A program made the position numbers and the translations under genes. The notes beneath the pieces are model-generated. The model was not told the DNA's origin, did not search any database, and saw only the letters and a program-made list of their open reading frames with translations. A stretch of DNA of 24,859 nucleotides. It comes from VGCC01 sp040381195. GTDB lineage: Bacteria; Actinomycetota; Actinomycetes; S36-B12. The stretch spans positions 1 to 24,859 of the forward strand of contig JBEIHR010000017.1 of assembly GCA_040381195.1 (NCBI GenBank), read 5' to 3'. Below, one piece after another: positions 14,788 through 21,560 of the stretch; position 1 is the first letter of the stretch, and each line of letters opens with the position of its first letter.

Positions 14788-14796
14788 GGATGCGTC

Positions 14797-14802
14797 AGTA
14801 TA
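14797..14802 (-). promoter_or_regulatory. Candidate -10 box for the NadR-type kinase gene
   Basis: TATACT on the minus strand, a near-consensus -10, 9 bases before ATG 14787. It sits in the 20-base gap shared with the divergent crtYc gene, so promoters on the two strands must overlap. Confidence 0.45.
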
Positions 14803-14807
14803 GGTAG

Positions 14808-15140
14808 GTGCTCGGTCGCTTCTCCTACGTCGCGGTGCTCGTCTTCGTGCTCGCAGGGTCCCTCTGGCTCGAACTTGTCCTACGCACCCGCGTTCTGGCG
14901 CGGCCGCGTCGACTGCTCGCGGTGCTCGTCATCGTCATCTGGCCCTTCCTGGTGTGGGATGCCTACGCGATCAGTCAAGGCCACTGGTGGTTCGACGAGG
15001 ACCGGATCCTGGGGATCTACCTTCCAGCCGAAATACCCATCGACGAACTGTTCTTCTTCATGGTGATACCGATCGCCTCGATTCTCACCCTCGAGGCTGT
15101 GCGGAGCGTCAAGGGGTGGAACGTGGGTGATGGCGCATGA
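14808..15140 (+). CDS. crtYc: Lycopene cyclase subunit CrtYc
   Basis: A 110-residue, three-helix membrane protein (helices near 5-25, 36-55 and 80-100), the first half of the actinobacterial heterodimeric lycopene cyclase. Its conserved segment DEDRILGIYLPAEIPIDELFFF carries the acidic P-x-D-E pair thought to act in proton-driven cyclisation. Length and helix count fit CrtYc. Homologues CrtYe/LbtA act on C50 carotenoids, so ring type and substrate are inferred. No lycopene elongase (CrtEb, UbiA type) is in the window, which favours C40 beta-cyclisation. GTG 14808 aligns with family N-termini. Its stop overlaps the crtYd start (ATGA), as expected for co-produced subunits. Confidence 0.87.
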   Translation: MLGRFSYVAVLVFVLAGSLWLELVLRTRVLARPRRLLAVLVIVIWPFLVWDAYAISQGHWWFDEDRILGIYLPAEIPIDELFFFMVIPIASILTLEAVRSVKGWNVGDGA

Positions 15141-15514
15141 CGTACACGGAGATCGGTTTCGTTGCGGTCCTCGTCACGCTGATCGTCGACCTATTCGTGT
15201 TGCGCACCCGCATGGTCACCAGAAAGGCGTTCTGGGTCTCGTACGCGATCATCCTGTTCTTCCAATTGATCACCAACGGAATGTTCACTGGATTCGGGAT
15301 CGTGCTCTACAGCGGCGACGCGATCATCGGCTCGACATCACCGGAGAGTGGACCCCCACCGATGTTCGGCGATGGTCGCATCGCCTTCGCACCGGCCGAG
15401 GACGTCCTCTTCGGGTTCTCCCTCGTCCTGCTCTCCCTCAGCCTGTGGGTGTGGTTCGGGCGCCGCGGACTGCAGCGCACACCGACGGCCGGCCCCCCGA
15501 TCTGGCGGCGCTAG
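15137..15514 (+). CDS. crtYd: Lycopene cyclase subunit CrtYd
   Basis: A 125-residue membrane protein that pairs with CrtYc. Helices are near 5-22, 32-53 and 87-108. The conserved segment IAFAPAEDVLFGFSLVLLSLSLWVW carries the second acidic pair (Glu-Asp) of the active site, usually written P-x-E-D. Between helices 2 and 3 is the soluble loop with GSTSPESGPPPMFGDGR. ATG 15137 overlaps the crtYc stop. The stop is shared with crtB in a CTAG (15511-15514), so the cyclase operon and the crtE-crtI-crtB operon run head-on into each other. Whether one or both ends of lycopene are cyclised cannot be deduced from sequence. Confidence 0.87.
   Translation: MTYTEIGFVAVLVTLIVDLFVLRTRMVTRKAFWVSYAIILFFQLITNGMFTGFGIVLYSGDAIIGSTSPESGPPPMFGDGRIAFAPAEDVLFGFSLVLLSLSLWVWFGRRGLQRTPTAGPPIWRR
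15511..15514. other. Shared convergent stop CTAG (crtYd / crtB)
   Basis: The crtYd stop TAG at 15512-15514 and the crtB stop read from 15511-15513 overlap in CTAG, joining two carotenoid operons tail to tail. Confidence 0.85.
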
Positions 15515-16458
15515 GCCGCAACGATCCCCTGTGGATGGCCGACGCCGTAGCGATGCCGCGCGCGGACCGCACGTCGCCAGGCAGGCAGCGCTACCGATAG
15601 GCGTCGGGTCATCGGGACTTTCGCGCGCTTCTTGAATACCTCGTAGTCGATGGCGACCACCTGATCGGCGATCCCGCAGTAGAGCACGCGCGCTGCCTCG
15701 ATGCAGTCACGTGACGAGGGATGCAACATCTCGACGCCCGGGCGTGAACGTTCCTCGAGCCGCTTCACCCGATCGATCTGGTGCCGGAGAGCGGCCTTCA
15801 CCTGAGGGGTCGCAACGCGACGCTCCAGAACCTCCCGGGTTACATCGAAGCGGGCGAGTTCATCGAGTGGGAGGTAGACGCGACCACGATCGAGGTCCTC
15901 GTTGACGTCCCGGATGAAGTTGGCCAACTGGAAGGCCACACCCAGGTCCATCGCTCGCTCGTAGGCCTCCGGGGAACTCGGCTCCAGGATCGGGACCATC
16001 TGCAAACCGATGACCGCCGCCGATCCGTAGACGTACTCGTAGAGATCGTCGTAGGTCGGGTACTCGGTCACCGTCAGGTCCATGCGCATCGAGTGCAGGA
16101 ATGCCTCGAAGTGCTCGGTGGGGATGTCCCATCGCTGCACCGTGTCGACGACCGCACGGCACACCGGATCGTCGGAGGAGCCGCTGCGGATATCAGCGAG
16201 GAATGCGTCACCCCAGCGACCGAGCCAGTCCGACTTCTCCTGGTCGGTCAACGTGGAGGAGAGATCGTCGACGATCTCATCCGCGTAGCGCGCGAACCCA
16301 TAGAGCGCGTGGACGTAGGGCCGTTTCGCCGGCGGTAGGAGGAGTGTCGCGAGGTAATAGGTCTTTCCATGCTGGGCATTGAGTTCGCGGCAGCGCTCGT
16401 AGGAAGCGCGCATGTCCGGATCGGTGATGCCGGCGGCATCGAGGTCCCGGGAGCTCAC
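15511..16458 (-). CDS. crtB: Phytoene synthase
   Basis: A 315-residue squalene/phytoene synthase-family enzyme joining two geranylgeranyl diphosphates to phytoene via prephytoene diphosphate. The two Asp-rich motifs are clear: DEIVDD (60-65) and DVNED (184-188) within QLANFIRDVNEDLDRGRVYLP. KTYYLATLLLPPAKR and YGFARYAD are standard phytoene-synthase segments. No NADPH-linked second-step motif is evident, consistent with phytoene rather than squalene. It starts at GTG 18 bases after crtI, last in the crtE-crtI-crtB operon. No strong ribosome site is visible in that gap, so it may depend on translation from crtI. Confidence 0.95.
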   Translation of the reverse strand: MSSRDLDAAGITDPDMRASYERCRELNAQHGKTYYLATLLLPPAKRPYVHALYGFARYADEIVDDLSSTLTDQEKSDWLGRWGDAFLADIRSGSSDDPVCRAVVDTVQRWDIPTEHFEAFLHSMRMDLTVTEYPTYDDLYEYVYGSAAVIGLQMVPILEPSSPEAYERAMDLGVAFQLANFIRDVNEDLDRGRVYLPLDELARFDVTREVLERRVATPQVKAALRHQIDRVKRLEERSRPGVEMLHPSSRDCIEAARVLYCGIADQVVAIDYEVFKKRAKVPMTRRLSVALPAWRRAVRARHRYGVGHPQGIVAA

Positions 16459-16476
16459 GGGTGCAGTCTGCCCGAC

Positions 16477-18024
16477 CTAGCGCATCGCCCGTGAACGGTA
16501 GTTCGGGTCCCTGCCCGTGATGCGCTCAGCAGCGAGGCGCCCGGAGATGAGGACCATCGGTACCCCGACCCCCGGCTGGGTTCCGGATCCGGTGAACACC
16601 ACGTTCTCACCCCACAGGTTGCTCGGCCGGAAGGGACCGGTCTGCAGGAAGGAGTGGGCCGACGCGAAGGGTGCTCCCCGCTCCATTCCGCGCGCACCCC
16701 ATTCGATGGGTGTGGTGACGTCTTCGACCTCGATCGCGTCGCTGAATCCGACGTATCCCCGCTCTTCGAGGGTGCGCAGAACCTCCTGCCGATACCGGGG
16801 CTTGGTCCGCTCCCAGTCGATGGGTGAGTCGAGGTTGGGTGTGGGGAAGAGCACGTAGTAGATCTCCTTGCCCGCGGGGGCGAGTGAGGGATCAGAACGT
16901 GTCGGGTTGGTCACCAGGACGCTCGGGTCGGACATCAGGCTGCGGTGGTCGATGAGGTCCTCGAAGACGCCCTGCCAACTGCGACCGAAATGGATGTTGT
17001 GGTGCGCGATCTTCGAGTAGTGCGCGGAGGAGCCGGCGAGGAGCAAATAGCAGGAGGGGGAGTACTTCAAGCGACGGACAGACCACGGTTCGCGACCGAG
17101 GAGATCCCGGTGTGCGACGGGGAGATCTGCGTTGACCACCACGACATCCGCCTCGATGCGTTCACCGTCCTCGGTGATCACTGCCGTCGCGCGATCACCG
17201 CGTGTCTCGATCGACGCGACGGTCGTGCCGTAGCGGAAGGTCACCCCGTGCTTCTCAGCTGCACCGGCCATCGCAACGGGAAGGGCGTGCATGCCTCCCT
17301 TGGGGAAATAGACCCCGGCCACGGAGTCCATATAGGCGATCACCGCGTAGATGGCGAGCGCGTCATAGGGCGAGAGTCCGGCGTACATCGCCTGGAAGGA
17401 GTAGATCCGCTCGGTGCGCGGGTCCTTCAAGTATTCCCGCACCTTGGGTGCGAGCTTGCGGAAGCCACCGATCGCGATGAGCTTTGCGAGATCGGGGGTG
17501 ATCAAGTCGAGGGGTGAGTCGATGTTGCGGTCGATGAAGTCACGCATCTCGTACTTGTAGAGCTGGGAGACGAAGTCCACATAGCGGCGGTAGCCGGCTG
17601 CCTCATCGGGACCGATGACCTCGGTGATCTCCTGGGCCATGGCCTCGGTGTCGGAGTGCACGTCGAGCACGGAGCCGTCGGGGTAGAACGCCCGATACAG
17701 CGGTGAGATGGGCTCGAGGTCGAGCCAGGTATCCATGTCTTCGCCGACGGAGTCGAATGCATCGGCGATGAGGTCGGGCATCGTCAACACCGTGGGACCG
17801 GTATCGAACCGGAACGTGCCCTCCGCGGTGGTGATGTCCAGGCGACCGGCGCGACCACCCGGCACCTCCTCACGTTCGAGCACCGTCACATCACGCCCGG
17901 CACCCGCCAAACGCATGGCGGCGGACAAACCGGCCAAGCCTGCGCCGACCACCACGACCCTCTCGCTGGGACCGGTCACGGTGCGCGGACCGCCGAAGGG
18001 CAGCCAGCGAGAAAGGGATGTCAT
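16477..18024 (-). CDS. crtI: Phytoene desaturase CrtI
   Basis: A 515-residue FAD-dependent CrtI-family oxidoreductase introducing the double bonds that turn phytoene into lycopene. After a short lead (residues 1-20) comes the dinucleotide-binding VVVVGAGLAGLSAAMRL, then LEREEVPGGRAG and the substrate-face GPTVLTMPDL. The C-terminal carotenoid-desaturase signature GVGVPMVLISGRLAAERI ends the fold. The middle segment KGGMHALPVAMAGAAEKHGVTFRYG is typical of bacterial phytoene desaturases. It lies between crtE (9-base gap) and crtB (18-base gap). The number of desaturation steps (three or four) is not readable, but the presence of lycopene cyclase genes implies lycopene. It is distinct from the second CrtI-like gene at 20085-21560. 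Confidence 0.94.
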   Translation of the reverse strand: MTSLSRWLPFGGPRTVTGPSERVVVVGAGLAGLSAAMRLAGAGRDVTVLEREEVPGGRAGRLDITTAEGTFRFDTGPTVLTMPDLIADAFDSVGEDMDTWLDLEPISPLYRAFYPDGSVLDVHSDTEAMAQEITEVIGPDEAAGYRRYVDFVSQLYKYEMRDFIDRNIDSPLDLITPDLAKLIAIGGFRKLAPKVREYLKDPRTERIYSFQAMYAGLSPYDALAIYAVIAYMDSVAGVYFPKGGMHALPVAMAGAAEKHGVTFRYGTTVASIETRGDRATAVITEDGERIEADVVVVNADLPVAHRDLLGREPWSVRRLKYSPSCYLLLAGSSAHYSKIAHHNIHFGRSWQGVFEDLIDHRSLMSDPSVLVTNPTRSDPSLAPAGKEIYYVLFPTPNLDSPIDWERTKPRYRQEVLRTLEERGYVGFSDAIEVEDVTTPIEWGARGMERGAPFASAHSFLQTGPFRPSNLWGENVVFTGSGTQPGVGVPMVLISGRLAAERITGRDPNYRSRAMR

Positions 18025-18033
18025 GGGGACAGG

Positions 18034-19122
18034 CTAGAAGGAACGGCGCGTCGCCGCATATGCGAGCCCGGTGAGGACCCCGCGGGCCTCGTCATCGAGG
18101 GGTGCGGTGTCCAAGGCCTGCAGGGAGGAGTCGAGGAGGTCACCGATCAACGTTTCGGTGGACTGTCGTGCCCCGGTGTCCTCGATGACCTCGCGAAGCG
18201 ACTCGATTCCGCGCGCATCCAGTGCGGGATCACCCAGATAGCGGTGCAGGACTGAGGCTTGGGCGGTCGACGCACGTTCGGTTGCGATCGCGACCAACAC
18301 CGTGCGCTTACCCTCGCGCAGGTCATCGCCTGCTGGTTTACCCGTCTCCGCCGGATCACCGAACACACCGAGGACATCGTCACGGAGTTGGAATGCTTCG
18401 CCGAGCGGAAGTCCGTACCCGGTATAGGCGGCGAAGATCTCGGCGGGAGCGTCGGCGATCGCGGCACCGATGTGGAGGGGACGTTCGATCGTGTACTTCG
18501 CGGACTTGTAGCGCACGACCCGCAGTGCTCGATCGACGGAGCCGCCGCGGCGGGCTTGCTCGAGCAGGTCGAGGTACTGGCCGGCCATGAGTTCGGTACG
18601 CATCTCGTCGTAGACCCGCTTGGCGCGGGTCAATGCTTGCGGCGGAAGCGATGCGGTGAGCATGACTTCATCGGCCCAGGACAAGCACAGGTCGCCCAGC
18701 AGGATCGCTGCGCCCACTCCGAATCCCTCGGGTGAGCCATGCCACTGCTCCTCTCGATGAAGCGAGGCGAAGTGACGGTGCGCGGCGGGCAGGCCGCGTC
18801 GAGTATCCGATCCGTCCATGACGTCGTCGTGGATGAGGGCACAGGCCTGGAGGAACTCCAAGCTGCTGGCTGCCTCGAGGACCCCCTCATCAGATGTGGA
18901 TTCGGTCGCGCAGCCGCGCCAGCCCCAGTAACAGAACGCCGGGCGGAGGCGCTTTCCGCCCGAGAGCAATCCCGTGAGCGAGTCAGCCAGTGGTGCGAGG
19001 TCGTCGCCGAGCGAGGTCAGGAGAGATCCCTGATCGACGAGCACGCGATCCACAACGGCCTGGACCCGGGCGCGGAAATCCGCAACGTCCAAGGGATTAC
19101 CGACAGGTGCAGGGTCGCGCAC
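18034..19122 (-). CDS. crtE: Geranylgeranyl diphosphate synthase (polyprenyl synthetase, IdsA/CrtE)
   Basis: A 362-residue all-helical trans-prenyltransferase extending allylic diphosphates with isopentenyl diphosphate. It has GGKRLRP for IPP binding, the first Asp-rich motif DDVMD (99-103) and the second FQLRDDVLGVFGD (from 245). C20 product length is inferred from its place before crtI and crtB. A prenyl synthase gene divergent from a metF-like gene also occurs in M. tuberculosis (Rv2173 idsA2/Rv2172c), so this may be the ancestral housekeeping gene recruited into the carotenoid operon. It starts at GTG 19122 with TAGGCT 6 bases upstream and heads the crtE-crtI-crtB unit. Confidence 0.92.
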   Translation of the reverse strand: MRDPAPVGNPLDVADFRARVQAVVDRVLVDQGSLLTSLGDDLAPLADSLTGLLSGGKRLRPAFCYWGWRGCATESTSDEGVLEAASSLEFLQACALIHDDVMDGSDTRRGLPAAHRHFASLHREEQWHGSPEGFGVGAAILLGDLCLSWADEVMLTASLPPQALTRAKRVYDEMRTELMAGQYLDLLEQARRGGSVDRALRVVRYKSAKYTIERPLHIGAAIADAPAEIFAAYTGYGLPLGEAFQLRDDVLGVFGDPAETGKPAGDDLREGKRTVLVAIATERASTAQASVLHRYLGDPALDARGIESLREVIEDTGARQSTETLIGDLLDSSLQALDTAPLDDEARGVLTGLAYAATRRSF

Positions 19123-19128
19123 GGAGTG

Positions 19129-19134
19129 AGCCTA
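19129..19134 (-). promoter_or_regulatory. Candidate -10 box for leaderless crtE-crtI-crtB mRNA
   Basis: TAGGCT on the minus strand, exactly 6 bases before GTG 19122. The same hexamer drives metF on the other strand 40 bases away, and glk. A CTGCAG palindrome (19152-19157) lies 17 bases upstream of this box, a normal -35 distance, though it is a weak match to TTGACA. Confidence 0.5.
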
Positions 19135-19173
19135 CGGGGCGCGATACGGCGCTGCAGGCGATCCGTCTCCCCG

Positions 19174-19179
19174 TAGGCT
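19174..19179 (+). promoter_or_regulatory. Candidate -10 box for leaderless metF mRNA
   Basis: TAGGCT exactly 6 bases before ATG 19186. The CTGCAG at 19152-19157 lies 16 bases upstream. A leader this short leaves no room for a riboswitch before metF. Confidence 0.5.
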
Positions 19180-19185
19180 GACGCC

Positions 19186-20088
19186 ATGACGGCGCGGACG
19201 GGAGTAACGCGTTCCGTGGGCGAGTTGCTTCGACGGGGCGAGATGTCCTTCTCATTCGAGTTGTTTCCGCCCAAGACCCCCGAGGGTGAGGTCGAACTCT
19301 GGGCTACAGTCCGCCGCCTTGAGGCGTTGTCACCGACATTCCTGTCGGTGACGTACGGCGCGGGGGGATCATCCAGGGATCGCACCGTACGCATCACCAC
19401 GGAGATCGCGCAGGACACCACGATCCTCCCGGTCGCCCACTTGACGTGTGTCGGAGCTTCCCGCGAAGAAGTGCGCGGAGTCATCCAGGAGTACGCCGCT
19501 GGAGGCATCACCAACATGCTGGCCCTGCGCGGGGATCCACCCGCGTCAGGTCCGTGGGAACCGCACCCGGACGGTCTCACCCACGCCGATGAACTCGTCG
19601 CGATGATCACATCCCTCGGGGACTTCAGTGTGGGTGTTGCAGCTTTCCCGGAGGGTCATCCGGAATCACCGGATCTCGACTCGGACGCCCGCGTGCTGGC
19701 CCGCAAGCAGGAGATGGGTGCGGAGTATGCGATCACGCAGTTGTTCTTCCGAGCCGAGGACTACGTGCGGCTCGTGGAGCGTGCCCGGGCGCACGGATGC
19801 ACGATGCCGATCCTGCCCGGGATCATGCCGGTCACGAATCTGAGTCAGATCGAACGCTTCACAGCGTTGTCGGGGGCCGACTTCCCAGCTGAGCTCGCAG
19901 CGCAGTTCGCCGCACTGGGTGACGATGTCGACGCCGTGCGCGCACTCGGGGTCGAGGTAGCTACGGAGCTGTGCTCAGGTCTGCTCGAGTCAGGTGCTCC
20001 CGGTTTGCACTTCTACACACTCAATCGTTCAACGGCCACGATCGAGATCTATCGCAATCTCGATCTCGCGGCGGCGCAGGCCTCCTAG
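19186..20088 (+). CDS. metF: 5,10-methylenetetrahydrofolate reductase
   Basis: A 300-residue flavoprotein reducing methylene-THF to 5-methyl-THF for methionine synthesis. It has the MetF fold: SFELFPPKT with the catalytic Glu (about residue 25), TFLSVTYGAGGSSRDRT, the folate-site AHLTCVG, GGITNMLALRGDPP, the QLFF segment, PILPGIMPV and the C-terminal GLHFYTLNRS. The length matches the bacterial catalytic domain with no regulatory extension. It sits between two carotenoid operons, on the other strand, divergent from crtE and convergent with the crtD-like gene (shared CTAG 20085-20088). Nothing suggests a direct role in carotenoid synthesis; it belongs to the conserved housekeeping block. Confidence 0.95.
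   Translation: MTARTGVTRSVGELLRRGEMSFSFELFPPKTPEGEVELWATVRRLEALSPTFLSVTYGAGGSSRDRTVRITTEIAQDTTILPVAHLTCVGASREEVRGVIQEYAAGGITNMLALRGDPPASGPWEPHPDGLTHADELVAMITSLGDFSVGVAAFPEGHPESPDLDSDARVLARKQEMGAEYAITQLFFRAEDYVRLVERARAHGCTMPILPGIMPVTNLSQIERFTALSGADFPAELAAQFAALGDDVDAVRALGVEVATELCSGLLESGAPGLHFYTLNRSTATIEIYRNLDLAAAQAS
20085..20088. other. Shared convergent stop CTAG (metF / crtD-like)
   Basis: The metF stop TAG at 20086-20088 and the crtD-like stop read from 20085-20087 overlap in CTAG. Confidence 0.85.
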
Positions 20089-21560
20089 GCCCGACCAACC
20101 AGTTCGGCGACGATCTCTGCACCCATACCGACGAGGGGGAGCCCACCTCCGGGGTGGGCCGAACCGCTGACCAGGAAGAGTCCCGTGACAGGTGACCTGT
20201 TGGCAGGTCGTGAGAACGCTGCGCGGGCGCCGTTGCTGGACTGCCCGTAGATGGATCCTCCGGGTGCACGCACACTCGCCTCGAGATCGGCGGGAGTGCG
20301 CACCTCGCGCCAGAGCACGCGATCGCGCACATCCATTCCGCGCCGTGCCAGGACGGCGAGCACGTGATCGGCGTACTTCTCTGCCACTCCGGGCGCGGTC
20401 CAGTCCACTCCTCCGCGACCGTGCCGGGGGGCGTTGACGAGGACAAACCACGCCTCGTGACCGGGTGGGGCCATCGCGGGATCCTCCGGGGAGCACACGT
20501 AGATCGCCGGATCGGGAACCGGACGCGGTGATGAACCGAAGATGGAGTCGAATTCATCGTCGTACTCCGCAGGAAACCACACGTTGTGGTGGTGCAGATC
20601 CGGAGTCCTCCCGCGGAGTGCGAGCAGGATCACGAATCCCGCGAGCGACGGGGCTGCGTTATCGACTCGGGCCCGCTCCTTCGATGCGATCGGATCGTCT
20701 ACGAGGGATCCGTACACGATGCGTGCGTCCGCGTTGGCGATGACGATATCCGCGCCCACGTGGGCCCCTCCGAGGTCGATCCCGGTGACTGCACCGTTGC
20801 GGGTCGTGATGCGCTCGACCGACGCGTTGAGTCGGATATCCACCCCGAGGGATTCGCAGCGACGATGCAACGCCTCGCCCAGGGTCCCGAGCCCACCGCC
20901 GAGGTGCCATGCACCGAAGGCCTGTTCCACGTAGGGGACCGTCGCCAGCACCGCAGGTGCCTTGCGCGGATCCGATCCGGTGTAGGTGGCGTAACGATCG
21001 ACGAGGGTGACGAGCCGCGGATCGCGAAAGTACTCACGACTCAAGGCTCGGAGCGACGTGAAGGGTGCGATGGTGCGCACGTCACGGGGTTTGGCCAGGG
21101 GCATCAAGGTGCGCCAGCCGTCGAGTGGGGATTCCAGGAACGGGCGACGCGTCAACTGCCACATGTCGCTGGCCCGGTCCATGAAGGACCTCCAGTCCTG
21201 CTGCGCGGTGCCTCCGAAGCAGTCACCGAGCGCAGCGGCACAGCGTGCGGGATCCACGCCCGGAAGTACCGCGGCGCTGCCATCGGCGAAGTGGTACCCG
21301 AAGGCGGGATCGAGGGGTTGGAGGTCCACCTCGTCCTCGAGCGGTGCGCCCGTTTTCAGGAAGAGGTCCCGATACACCGCGGGGAGGGTGAACAGGCTGG
21401 GGCCCGTGTCGAACGCGAATCCATCGCGACGGTACGTCGCGAGTTTGCCGCCCACGCGTGGTGCCTGGTCGTAGACGGTGACCTCGTGTCCTTTGACACG
21501 CACTCTCGCTGCGGCGGCCAGACCGCCCACGCCGGCGCCCACCACGACGACGCGACTCAT
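20085..21560 (-). CDS. crtD: Second CrtI-family carotenoid desaturase (probable CrtD, C-3',4' desaturase)
   Basis: A 491-residue FAD-dependent carotenoid oxidoreductase. It opens with VVVVGAGVGGLAAAAR and DQAPRVGGKLATYRRDGFAFDTGPSLFT. It ends with SSNGARAAFSRPANRSPVTGLFLVSGSAHPGGGLPLVGM, a signature common in CrtD/CrtI-like enzymes that act on already desaturated carotenoids. ATG 21560 starts just before the FAD loop and overlaps the glycosyltransferase stop (ATGA, 21557-21560); the longer open frame would run through that gene. The CrtD assignment rests on operon context with CruF and a glycosyltransferase plus the presence of a separate crtI. CrtO-like ketolase or plain phytoene desaturase activity remain alternatives. 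It is the last gene of the cruF-led operon. Confidence 0.85.
   Translation of the reverse strand: MSRVVVVGAGVGGLAAAARVRVKGHEVTVYDQAPRVGGKLATYRRDGFAFDTGPSLFTLPAVYRDLFLKTGAPLEDEVDLQPLDPAFGYHFADGSAAVLPGVDPARCAAALGDCFGGTAQQDWRSFMDRASDMWQLTRRPFLESPLDGWRTLMPLAKPRDVRTIAPFTSLRALSREYFRDPRLVTLVDRYATYTGSDPRKAPAVLATVPYVEQAFGAWHLGGGLGTLGEALHRRCESLGVDIRLNASVERITTRNGAVTGIDLGGAHVGADIVIANADARIVYGSLVDDPIASKERARVDNAAPSLAGFVILLALRGRTPDLHHHNVWFPAEYDDEFDSIFGSSPRPVPDPAIYVCSPEDPAMAPPGHEAWFVLVNAPRHGRGGVDWTAPGVAEKYADHVLAVLARRGMDVRDRVLWREVRTPADLEASVRAPGGSIYGQSSNGARAAFSRPANRSPVTGLFLVSGSAHPGGGLPLVGMGAEIVAELVGRA

Noticed and set aside
14808..15514. C50 carotenoid (decaprenoxanthin/sarcinaxanthin-type) pathway from the heterodimeric cyclase
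   Set aside because: No UbiA-type lycopene elongase (CrtEb) is in the window, and CruF plus a glycosyltransferase point to C40 end-group chemistry. A distant crtEb cannot be excluded.
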